From an uncultured Lachnospiraceae bacterium (lineage in GTDB: Bacteria; Bacillota; Clostridia; Lachnospirales; Lachnospiraceae), in contig CALFCS010000187.1 of NCBI GenBank assembly GCA_937950565.1, positions 1-20,528 of the forward strand: DNA of 20,528 nucleotides, written 5' to 3'. Position numbers and translations under genes: made by a program. A model generated the notes under the pieces. It ran no database searches. It saw only the letters and a list, made by a program, of their open reading frames with translations, and was not told where the DNA came from. Of this stretch, positions 1 through 6,451 are shown one piece after another (the first letter of the stretch is position 1; each line of letters begins with the position of its first letter).

Positions 1-527
1 TATGCCGGTGAGCTTCCGCTTACTGCTGTCACAACATCCATCAGACGCTCCGGAATCTGCTCCACACAGCCAAAGCTTTCAAGAAGTGTACGGACATATA
101 CCATTTCCTCTTCTGTCACAGATGCATTCGGACATACCGCTGTCATGCCTGCGCCAACCAAGGCTGGTGTATTCGGCATCGTACGGACAATTTTCACTGC
201 TTTGCCAAACTGCTCCTCAAGCCATGCAAGTGTTTTCCCCGGAGCGATCGTAATAACAATCTGCTCTTCTCTTATCACATCCTTAATTTCCCGGATTACA
301 TCTGCGTAAAACTGCGGTTTCACAGAAAGGAACACAACTTCTGCCTTCTGTACGGCCTCCCGGTTGTCCGCCGTCACATGGATTCCATATGCCTCTTTTA
401 CCCGTTGTCTTCCGGATTCAGACAAATCCGCACCGATAATTTCTTCCGCCGGAACAATCTGATTCTTAACAATTCCGCCAATAATCGCAGAAGCCATATT
501 TCCTGTTCCGATAAATCCTAATTTCAT
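1..527 (-). CDS. proC: pyrroline-5-carboxylate reductase, 3' end cut by the window edge
   Basis: The final step of proline synthesis: reduction of 1-pyrroline-5-carboxylate to proline with NAD(P)H in the cytosol. About 175 N-terminal residues are present, opening MKLGFIGTGNMASAIIGG, a Rossmann GxGxxA nucleotide-binding loop. The family signature MPNTPALVGAGMTA lies further in, and the frame leaves the window just after the conserved VSGSSPAY stretch, so the C-terminal dimerisation domain is missing only because of the window edge. The start at 527 has an AGGAGAC ribosome-binding site 8-9 bases upstream (535-541). The gene starts 35 bases after the nrdD stop on the same strand with no evident terminator between, so it may be read through from nrdD. 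Family assignment is secure. Confidence 0.95.
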   Translation of the reverse strand, partial: MKLGFIGTGNMASAIIGGIVKNQIVPAEEIIGADLSESGRQRVKEAYGIHVTADNREAVQKAEVVFLSVKPQFYADVIREIKDVIREEQIVITIAPGKTLAWLEEQFGKAVKIVRTMPNTPALVGAGMTAVCPNASVTEEEMVYVRTLLESFGCVEQIPERLMDVVTAVSGSSPA

Positions 528-562
528 CTTCTCTGTCTCCTCTGTCTTGTCATTTTCATCGA

Positions 563-2947
563 CTACACAATAACCGCAGCCTGCTCTTCTGCATACTTTA
601 TAATATTCGACGCATTCGCGAATTTTTCTACCTTATCTTCCCCGTCCACAACCAGTGTCGGAGCCTGCATTACCCGGTATTTTCTTACAAGCTCTTTATT
701 TTCTTCTGCATCAATCACTTCGTAAGAAATCTTTGCTTCATTCAAAGCATTCTTAGCTGTCACACAATTCGGACAGGTCTTTGTTGTAAAAAGAAGCCTT
801 TTTGCTGTTCCGTCCGCTGTTGCCGTCACCGCGTTCTCTGCGGCTTCCCCTGTCTTTATCTTCACCGTAAATTTCGAATTGTTGATGTTATAAACCTTCC
901 TGTCTTTGAATTCCTGCGCCTTCCCGTCATTCCAGTTCTGTACCGGACGGTAGTAACCGGTAATACGGCTGTATACCTCTGTCTTTTCTCCACATTCCGG
1001 ACAAATATAATGCTCTCCGGAAATATATCCATGATTCTTACAAATAGAATAGGTCGGCGACATCGTATAATATGGAAGCTTATAATTCTCTGCAATCTTA
1101 CGTACCAGAGACGCCGCTGATTTCCAGCTTGGAAGCTTTTCTCCCAAAAATGCATGGAAAACGGTTCCTGATGTATACAAGGTCTGCAACTCATCCTGGA
1201 TATCAAGCGCTGCAAAAATATCCTCCGTGAATCCAACCGGAAGGTGGGAGCTGTTCGTATAATATGGCGTTCCATTACATTCTGCCGCTGTAATAATATC
1301 CGGGAACTGCTCCTTATCATGCTTTGCGAAACGATAAGTCGTAGACTCTGCCGGAGTTGCCTCCAGATTATACAAATCTCCATACTGCTCCTGATAGGAA
1401 GACAGACGCTCTCTCATATGATTCAATACTCTCTTGGAAAATTCCTGTGTCTCTTCGTGCGTCATGTCTTTTCCAATCCATTTTGCATTCAGTCCCGCTT
1501 CATTCATACCAAGCAGCCCGATTGTTGAAAAATGGTTGTCAAATGTACCAAGATATCTCTTCGTATACGGATATAATCCTTCATCCAGAAGCTTCGTAAT
1601 AACCGTACGCTTCACATGAAGAGAACGGGCAGAAATATCCATCAGCTTATCCAGTCTTGCGAAGAACTCTTCCTCATTTTCTGAGAGATAAGCAATCCTC
1701 GGCATATTAATCGTAACAACACCTACAGATCCGGTACTCTCGCCGCTTCCGAAAAATCCGCCGGATTTCTTACGCAGCTCTCTTAAGTCCAGTCTCAGAC
1801 GGCAGCACATACTTCTCACGTCGCTTGGCTCCATATCACTATTAATATAATTTGAGAAATACGGTGTTCCATATTTTGCCGTCATCTCAAAGAGAAGGCG
1901 GTTATTCTCTGTATCTGACCAGTCAAAATCACTGGTAATCGAATAGGTCGGAATCGGATACTGGAAGCCGCGTCCGTGGGCATCTCCTTCTATCATGATT
2001 TCAATAAATGCCTTATTTACCATATCCATTTCTTTCTTACAGTCTGCATAAGTGAAATCCATCTCTTTTCCGCCCACGATTGCCGGAAGATTTGCCAGGT
2101 CATTCGGCACAGTCCAGTCAAGCGTAATATTGGAAAATGGCGCCTGTGTTCCCCATCTGGACGGCGTATTAACTCCATAAATAAAAGATTCAATGCACTT
2201 TTTCACTTCCGGATAAGTGAGATTATCTGTTTTTACAAATGGCGCCAGGTACGTATCAAAAGAAGAAAATGCCTGAGCGCCTGCCCATTCATTCTGCATA
2301 ATTCCAAGGAAATTCACCATCTGGTTGCAGAGCACGCTCAGATGCTTTGCAGGTGAAGAAGAAATCTTTCCCGGGATTCCGCCCAGTCCTTCCTTTATCA
2401 GCTGCTTCAATGACCATCCTGCACAGTATCCAGTCAGCATAGACAAATCATGAATATGTATATCCGCATTCCTGTGCGCCTGCCCGATTTCCTCATCATA
2501 AATCTCAGACAGCCAGTAGTTCGCCGTAATTGCACCGGAGTTGCTCAAAATCAAACCTCCTACCGAATAAGTAACGGTGGAGTTCTCTTTTACTCTCCAG
2601 TCCGTAACCTTTACATAACTATCCACAATCTCCTTATAATCCAGCATCGTAGACTTCAGGTTACGGATTTTCTCTCTCTGCTTCCTGTATAAAATATAAC
2701 CCTTTGCCACATCTGCATATCCGGCCTTAATCAGGACTTCCTCCACACTATCCTGAATCTCTTCCACCCCGATCAGGGAATTCCTTACTTTTGGCGCAAA
2801 TGCCGCCGTTACCTTGAGCGCAAGAAGATCAATAATATCCTGATTATACTCCTTATTCTGCGCCCGAAATGCCTTCTCAATCGCGATACTTATTTTTGAT
2901 ATTGCAAAATCTGCAATCTGTCCGTCACGTTTTGTTACCTGATACAT
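563..2947 (-). CDS. nrdD: anaerobic (class III) ribonucleoside-triphosphate reductase with C-terminal glutaredoxin-like domain
   Basis: Reduces ribonucleotides to deoxyribonucleotides under anoxia with a glycyl radical installed by NrdG. Numbering from an upstream in-frame ATG at 2953: an N-terminal ATP-cone (about 3-97) starting YQVTKRDGQ; a conserved cysteine in TGYCAGW (C177); the thiyl-loop pair in SMCCRLRL (C383/C384); a zinc site C638, H641, C651, C654; and the glycyl-radical motif RITGYYR with Gly666. Residues about 718-796 form an added glutaredoxin/thioredoxin fold with CPNC (727-730) and a cis-Pro APTLVV strand, so the protein is longer than plain NrdD (about 700). The adjacent CC and the CxxH-CxxC zinc site resemble the NrdD group that uses a thioredoxin-type reductant rather than formate (family knowledge). 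GAAAGGGG sits only 2 bases before the ATG at 2953 but about 8 before the ATG at 2947, so 2947 is preferred. Promoter and NrdR boxes lie just upstream. Confidence 0.96.
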   Translation of the reverse strand: MYQVTKRDGQIADFAISKISIAIEKAFRAQNKEYNQDIIDLLALKVTAAFAPKVRNSLIGVEEIQDSVEEVLIKAGYADVAKGYILYRKQREKIRNLKSTMLDYKEIVDSYVKVTDWRVKENSTVTYSVGGLILSNSGAITANYWLSEIYDEEIGQAHRNADIHIHDLSMLTGYCAGWSLKQLIKEGLGGIPGKISSSPAKHLSVLCNQMVNFLGIMQNEWAGAQAFSSFDTYLAPFVKTDNLTYPEVKKCIESFIYGVNTPSRWGTQAPFSNITLDWTVPNDLANLPAIVGGKEMDFTYADCKKEMDMVNKAFIEIMIEGDAHGRGFQYPIPTYSITSDFDWSDTENNRLLFEMTAKYGTPYFSNYINSDMEPSDVRSMCCRLRLDLRELRKKSGGFFGSGESTGSVGVVTINMPRIAYLSENEEEFFARLDKLMDISARSLHVKRTVITKLLDEGLYPYTKRYLGTFDNHFSTIGLLGMNEAGLNAKWIGKDMTHEETQEFSKRVLNHMRERLSSYQEQYGDLYNLEATPAESTTYRFAKHDKEQFPDIITAAECNGTPYYTNSSHLPVGFTEDIFAALDIQDELQTLYTSGTVFHAFLGEKLPSWKSAASLVRKIAENYKLPYYTMSPTYSICKNHGYISGEHYICPECGEKTEVYSRITGYYRPVQNWNDGKAQEFKDRKVYNINNSKFTVKIKTGEAAENAVTATADGTAKRLLFTTKTCPNCVTAKNALNEAKISYEVIDAEENKELVRKYRVMQAPTLVVDGEDKVEKFANASNIIKYAEEQAAVIV

Positions 2948-3023
2948 AATCATACCCCTTTCTTTTTTCTTCCGTTCTTTTATTAAAAGAGTGAAAACCT
3001 CTCATAATTTCGTCTGTTTTTCT

Positions 3024-3052
3024 ATCATACCACTGTACAGGAATCCAGTCAA
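3024..3052 (-). promoter_or_regulatory. sigma-A-type promoter of nrdD
   Basis: Read on the minus strand, TTGACT (3052-3047) and TATGAT (3029-3024) are separated by exactly 17 bases, with TGG in front of the -10 giving an extended -10. Predicted transcription start is near 3017, about 70 bases before the nrdD start. The position, downstream of nrdG, means nrdD (and perhaps proC) can be transcribed separately from nrdG. Confidence 0.8.
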
Positions 3053-3060
3053 CAAAAATA

Positions 3061-3103
3061 ACAATATATTGTAAGATTTTTTCATATCATCACAATATAT
3101 TGT
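3061..3103. promoter_or_regulatory. pair of NrdR boxes upstream of nrdD
   Basis: Two identical 12-bp palindromes, acaatatattgt, occupy 3061-3072 and 3092-3103, 31 bp apart centre to centre (about three helical turns). This sequence and spacing are the hallmark of NrdR, the zinc-finger/ATP-cone repressor of ribonucleotide reductase genes. They lie directly upstream of the -35 of the nrdD promoter, against the 3' end of nrdG. The match is seen directly; regulation by NrdR is inferred, as no nrdR gene is in the window. Confidence 0.88.
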
Positions 3104-3116
3104 TATCGATATTTTC

Positions 3117-3809
3117 CTATAAACCGCGCAGTTCTGCGGTTTTTACATATTTTCTTACAATTTCAAGCGCCTGCTCCATAATCTCTTTGTTGTATCCATG
3201 AAGCCCCGGCTGTATCAGATTACCGGAGTCTACAAACTGCTGAAGATAATAACGCTTCGCCCCGCTAATCCATTCTGCGATCGCTTCAAAATCCGACCTC
3301 TGATGAAATTCCCGGACGACCGTCGTCCGAAACTCATAATCTATATGTCCCTCTAACAGATAACTTACACTCCGCTCAACAGGCTTTGTATCATAATCCT
3401 GGATCCCGATTGTCCTTCCATAATTCTCCCGGGAGTTCTTAATATCCATGGCTACATAATCTACAAGCCCCTCTGCAATAAGACTCTTAAGCCTGTCCGG
3501 AAAACTCCCATTCGTATCCAGCTTTATCTGATAGCCAAGCCCCTTTATCTTCTTCAGAAATTCCCGGATTCCTTCCCCTGCCAGCGGCTCTCCGCCGGTG
3601 ACACATACGCCATCCAGAATTCCCTGTCTCTTTTTTAAAAATGACAGTATCTCTTCTTCTGAAATTCTCTCATTTTTCTGGATATCAGTCACAAGCGGTG
3701 CATTGTGGCAAAATGGGCACCTGAAATTGCATCCTCCTGCAAATATCGTACATGCGACTTTCTCCGGATAATCCAGAAGTGTCAGCTTCTGAAGGCCCTG
3801 TATTATCAT
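3117..3809 (-). CDS. nrdG: anaerobic ribonucleoside-triphosphate reductase activating protein (radical SAM)
   Basis: Radical-SAM activase that uses a [4Fe-4S] cluster and S-adenosylmethionine to create the glycyl radical on NrdD. The 230-residue protein has the CxxxCxxC cluster motif CNFRCPFC (C27, C31, C34) and the SAM-binding VTGGEPL segment near residues 70-76. The N-terminus (GLQKLTLLDYPEKVACTIF) is typical of the longer, clostridial/archaeal-type activase (TIGR02495-like) rather than the ~155-residue E. coli NrdG, matching the divergent NrdD type next door. The start at 3809 follows a GGAG site. It lies 17 bases after the DUF1848 gene and 163 bases before nrdD, with the NrdR boxes falling between nrdG and nrdD, so the two may be expressed from different promoters. 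Confidence 0.93.
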   Translation of the reverse strand: MIIQGLQKLTLLDYPEKVACTIFAGGCNFRCPFCHNAPLVTDIQKNERISEEEILSFLKKRQGILDGVCVTGGEPLAGEGIREFLKKIKGLGYQIKLDTNGSFPDRLKSLIAEGLVDYVAMDIKNSRENYGRTIGIQDYDTKPVERSVSYLLEGHIDYEFRTTVVREFHQRSDFEAIAEWISGAKRYYLQQFVDSGNLIQPGLHGYNKEIMEQALEIVRKYVKTAELRGL

Positions 3810-3826
3810 AATTGTTCTCCACTCCT

Positions 3827-4753
3827 TTATAGAAAATCAAACAAAGATAACTGATTATCTTTATTAGATTGAAGTACCTTTGTTGTAATTATTTCATCTC
3901 CCTTTAACCCGCCGATCAAAACGGGAGACGCTGCGTCATGCATGTTGTACTTTCTCTGCACATTTTCTCTCTTCCCGGCTGCATAACAATATTTACAGCC
4001 GTTTATACATGTATCATACATTCCGACATCAATGCTCTCCACACAGCGGCACTGCGGTCTCTGTCCATGATCCCTTTTTAAATCCAGCTTATAACCTGTA
4101 ATTTCTTCCACTCGTCCGAGATCAATACACGCTCCATGTTCAATCCCATATTCTGACAAATCTATCCTTTCCGCACAAGTATATAGTGGAAGCTTATATT
4201 TCGCAGCTATTTTGGAAAACACTTCTGCCAGGCATTTCATTTCCTCCGATTCAAGCTCCGAATACCTGCTCTCCTTGTAGGCGTCCACAAAGCTTATGAT
4301 ACACCGTTTCGTAGCCCGGTGCAGCCACCTGCACATCATTTCAAATTTTTCTGCATGATAATCAATGGAATACTTGTCTGTAAGAAGAACCGGGTCGAAT
4401 CTCCAGTCAATCCGTTCTTTCCCAATCATTTCACTCAACAGAAGAAACGTCGCAATGGATTCCTCCGTGGACGGAACCCCCGGCTCCATATCTTCCTCAT
4501 AATCTGTAATTGTCATCTGAAAATAAAAACGGTACCCCATTTCCTTTATTTCCTTCAGATATGGCATCAATGGTTCCGGATTCTTTGTCCAGAAAACAAT
4601 GCAGTCAACCGTATCCGGAGACAATAGTATCCTGTTCACCTTTTTACGATTATAAGGATTCGGGACGAATACTTCCCCCTCCCGGAGACGGTTTAAAAAC
4701 CACTCTGGGTACACTGCCGGGATATCTGTTCTTCTGCTTGCACTGATAATCAT
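3827..4753 (-). CDS. DUF1848 family protein with C-terminal cysteine cluster and clamp-binding-like tail
   Basis: A 308-residue protein of unknown function. The opening MIISASRRTDIPAVYPEWF and the FWTKNP and DWRFDPVLL segments are typical of the DUF1848 family, probably a TIM-barrel-like fold. Cysteines cluster near the C-terminus: C235, C237 and CINGCKYC (C249, C253, C256). The last has the Cx3Cx2C spacing of radical-SAM clusters but sits at the opposite end of the protein from usual; an iron-sulphur cluster is inferred. The extreme C-terminus reads NQLSLFDFL, containing QLSLF, the consensus bacterial beta-clamp-binding peptide. The start at 4753 has AGGAG 7 bases upstream (4761-4765). It is the first gene of a run with nrdG, 17 bases apart. 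Family call is firm; catalytic role unknown. Confidence 0.88.
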   Translation of the reverse strand: MIISASRRTDIPAVYPEWFLNRLREGEVFVPNPYNRKKVNRILLSPDTVDCIVFWTKNPEPLMPYLKEIKEMGYRFYFQMTITDYEEDMEPGVPSTEESIATFLLLSEMIGKERIDWRFDPVLLTDKYSIDYHAEKFEMMCRWLHRATKRCIISFVDAYKESRYSELESEEMKCLAEVFSKIAAKYKLPLYTCAERIDLSEYGIEHGACIDLGRVEEITGYKLDLKRDHGQRPQCRCVESIDVGMYDTCINGCKYCYAAGKRENVQRKYNMHDAASPVLIGGLKGDEIITTKVLQSNKDNQLSLFDFL

Positions 4754-4783
4754 TGAAACGCTCCTACACTATGACATAAGAAT

Positions 4784-4812
4784 ATTATACACAACCCTGG
4801 ATATTTATAAAA
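4784..4812 (-). promoter_or_regulatory. probable promoter of the DUF1848-nrdG genes
   Basis: On the minus strand a perfect TATAAT (4789-4784) stands 30 bases before the DUF1848 start. With a 17-base spacer the -35 would be TTTTAT (4812-4807), which is poor, so the promoter may be weak or helped by an activator. It lies just outside the left end of the long palindrome. Confidence 0.5.
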
Positions 4813-4819
4813 GCCTTTT

Positions 4820-5399
4820 AAAAAAATCTTAACCATTTATCAGAATCTTTCCCCTTCCGCATCCGGCTGCCTGCCCCTGCGCAGTTCCCCAATCGGTCCC
4901 CGTGAGCCGCCAAAGCTCTGTGAGCCCGCCGGACTCGATTGATTTTTTTGTTTTTCCTTGCGCCGCCTATTGACCGTTGCTTTAGCAAACTCGCAGTCAG
5001 TATAAGCGGAACCGTAAGCACACCCTTCTGCCGGCATCTGAGACATCTGTTACAGACACTCGACACAGACCTCAGAGATGAACTGCGGTTTGTCTCGCTG
5101 TTTGAGTTTACGAGTTTGAGACAAACCGCAGCTATCAAACATCTTTGAGGTCTGTGTCGTAAGTGTCTGTTAAGATTGTCGATTGCCAGCAGAAGGGTGT
5201 GCTTACGGTTCCGCTTATACTGACGCTCAGACATTGCACAGCAACGGTCGCTATGCTCGTAAAAACTGCAAAAATCTGCAACGAGTCCGGCGGGCTCACA
5301 GAGCTTTGGCGGCTCACGGGGACCGATTGGGGAACTGCGCAGGGGCAGGCAGCCGGATGCGGAAGGGGAAAGATTCCCTCTATTTGTTAACCTTTTTTT
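4820..5399. repeat. 580-bp imperfect palindrome (giant inverted repeat) in a divergent intergenic region
   Basis: The 712-base gap between the DUF1848 gene and bioY is mostly one long palindrome centred near 5109.5. The outer arms 4843-4937 and 5282-5376 are perfect 95-bp inverted repeats. Outside them a weaker match continues to A7 (4820-4826) and T7 (5393-5399), in register. Inside, the arms diverge but stay collinear: 4996-5030 pairs perfectly with 5190-5224 (35 bp), 5061-5074 with 5146-5159, and 5083-5096 with 5118-5131, leaving a 21-base apex (5097-5117). The outer arms are visibly GC-richer than the flanks. The open frames across it read through repeat sequence, have no good ribosome-binding site and show no known family; I do not call genes here. 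It could be a miniature transposable element or a structured DNA/RNA region; no target-site duplication was recognised. Confidence 0.9.
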
Positions 5400-5414
5400 G
5401 TTTTTGGTTGACAT
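5384..5414. promoter_or_regulatory. candidate BirA (biotin repressor) operator of bioY
   Basis: TTGTTAACC (5384-5392) and GGTTGACAT (5406-5414) form an inverted repeat matching at 7 of 9 positions, separated by 13 bases. This fits the Firmicute biotin-operator pattern TTGTTAAC-N15-GTTAACAA. The right half overlaps the -35 of the bioY promoter, so bound BirA-biotinyl-AMP would block RNA polymerase. Known biology: BirA represses biotin uptake genes. No birA is in the window. Confidence 0.7.
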
Positions 5415-5436
5415 TGCACGTTTTGTTTACTATACT
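5408..5436 (+). promoter_or_regulatory. strong sigma-A promoter of bioY
   Basis: TTGACA (5408-5413), a 17-base spacer and TATACT (5431-5436) make a near-consensus promoter, 29 bases before the bioY start codon. Transcription would begin around 5443, leaving a very short leader with AAGGAGG at 5454-5460. Confidence 0.85.
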
Positions 5437-5465
5437 GAATGTACACAATATTTAAGGAGGACGTT

Positions 5466-6014
5466 ATGACGAACAAAAGATTTTCAACCAGTGATATTTG
5501 CGCAATTGCGCTTTGTACCGCAGTGATTGCGGTTATGGCCCAAATATCTATCCCGATGCCTCTGGGTGTTCCTATGACCATGCAAACTTTCGCCATCACC
5601 CTGACCGCTGTGGTTCTTGGTTCTAAGAAAGGAGCAATTGCTTCTCTAATCTATGTACTGCTCGGTTCCATTGGCCTTCCGGTTCTTGCGGGATTTACCG
5701 GAGGAATTCAGTATCTTGCAGGGCCGACGGGAGGATTTTTAATCTCTTTCCCTATTATGGCTTATATTATTGGTCTGGGGGTCGACAAATTTCGACATGT
5801 AAAAGGTGGATTTATCCTCTGCCTTATTGCAGGAACTATTGTGAATTACATAATTGGAGTTGTTATGTTCTGTATTCTTATGAACAGCTCCCTAATGACT
5901 GCATTTACTGCTTGTGTACTTCCATTTATCCCGACGGCAATTATCAAAGCCGTTCTCGCCTCTGTCATTGGTCTTAAAATTCGTGAAAGGCTGGGTTCCT
6001 TGGTATGCGCTTAA
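5466..6014 (+). CDS. bioY: biotin transporter substrate-binding component BioY (ECF S-component)
   Basis: Membrane protein that binds biotin; it works with an energy-coupling-factor module (EcfA/EcfA'/EcfT, not in this window) or alone at low capacity. The 182-residue protein is almost wholly hydrophobic with about six membrane segments and carries the BioY signature: IPMPLGVPMTMQTF (residues 29-42) and GGIQYLAGPTGGFLISF (79-95). I take the ATG at 5466, with AAGGAGG five bases upstream; an in-frame ATG at 5439 lies only two bases after the -10 box and would precede the transcript. bioY overlaps the next gene by 10 bases, implying translational coupling. A BirA-like operator overlaps its promoter, fitting biotin-repressed uptake. 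No biotin synthesis genes are nearby, consistent with scavenging. Confidence 0.96.
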   Translation: MTNKRFSTSDICAIALCTAVIAVMAQISIPMPLGVPMTMQTFAITLTAVVLGSKKGAIASLIYVLLGSIGLPVLAGFTGGIQYLAGPTGGFLISFPIMAYIIGLGVDKFRHVKGGFILCLIAGTIVNYIIGVVMFCILMNSSLMTAFTACVLPFIPTAIIKAVLASVIGLKIRERLGSLVCA

Positions 6015-6397
6015 GACCACACCATCTGCTTTGTACGCAGAGCTACAGCGGAAAAGGATATGATGATGCATTTGTAAAAAATATGAATCAGATAACTGCT
6101 CTTTTGAGGTCTGACACCCCTGTTCCGATAGAAATCGTTTGCGAAACGGATGACTTATGTGAACATTGCCCCAATAAGGTGAAAAAAAATGTATGCAAAG
6201 ACAATGACAAAGTAAATGCCTATGATGCAAAGGTAAAAGAATATTTTCACATAGAAGAAAAGACTTATATTTATCAGGATATTACCCGGGAAATCCGCGA
6301 AAAAATGACCCCAGACATTCTGGAAGACATCTGTGGAAACTGCGGATGGTATCCGGTAAGCGCATGTAAAAAAATATTATGCAGGGCTGCCCGATAG
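6005..6397 (+). CDS. DUF1284 family cysteine-rich protein
   Basis: A 130-residue protein opening MRLRPHHLLC, the family hallmark, where the double histidine and cysteine are conserved. Further cysteines C46, C52, C55 (CxxC), C64, C110, C113 (CxxC) and C121 suggest iron-sulphur or metal binding; function is not established in the family. It starts inside the last codons of bioY (10-base overlap) without a clear ribosome-binding site of its own, so its translation is probably coupled to bioY and it shares the biotin-regulated promoter. The stop codon (6395-6397) lies within the loop/right arm of the terminator hairpin, so the gene ends exactly at the edge of the inserted ATPase cassette. I see no evidence that its frame was altered by the insertion. 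Confidence 0.85.
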   Translation: MRLRPHHLLCTQSYSGKGYDDAFVKNMNQITALLRSDTPVPIEIVCETDDLCEHCPNKVKKNVCKDNDKVNAYDAKVKEYFHIEEKTYIYQDITREIREKMTPDILEDICGNCGWYPVSACKKILCRAAR

Positions 6398-6405
6398 CCC
6401 TGCAT
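6379..6405. terminator. bidirectional rho-independent terminator hairpin
   Basis: ATGCAGGGCT (6379-6388) and AGCCCTGCAT (6396-6405) form a perfect 10-bp stem with a 7-base loop. On the minus strand it is followed by AATATTTTTTT (6378-6368), a good terminator for the ATPase/TOPRIM transcript. On the plus strand the tail (CTTTATAATA) is less T-rich. It overlaps the 3' end of the DUF1284 gene. Its right arm is copied at 8465-8474 without the left arm. Confidence 0.75.
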
Positions 6406-6409
6406 CTTT
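6393..6409. repeat. 17-bp direct repeat, left copy, flanking the ATPase/TOPRIM cassette
   Basis: The sequence gatagccctgcatcttt is identical to 8462-8478. The left copy includes the right arm of the terminator hairpin; the right copy touches the stop codon of the HD-domain gene. The two copies bracket the whole ATPase/TOPRIM cassette. Confidence 0.9.
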
Positions 6410-6425
6410 ATAATACCAGCTGATA

Positions 6426-6443
6426 GAAAAACTCCAAAGGAGT
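6426..6443 (-). terminator. small hairpin terminator after the TOPRIM-like gene (weak)
   Basis: On the minus strand ACTCC (6443-6439), loop TTT, GGAGT (6435-6431) is followed by TTTTC. The stem is only 5 bp, so it is probably minor; the stronger hairpin at 6379-6405 lies just beyond. Confidence 0.35.
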
Positions 6444-6451
6444 CCTTATTC

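Noticed and set aside
2..253. 83-codon plus-strand open frame at the window edge
   Set aside because: Opposite strand encodes ProC with conserved motifs.
4818..5455. Several open frames (up to about 198 codons) on both strands across the palindrome
   Set aside because: They mirror one another because the arms are inverted copies, lack convincing ribosome-binding sites and show no family motifs; treated as repeat sequence.
5439..5465. Upstream ATG for BioY (nine extra residues)
   Set aside because: It begins two bases after the -10 box, at or before the predicted transcription start, and the ribosome-binding site lies downstream of it.
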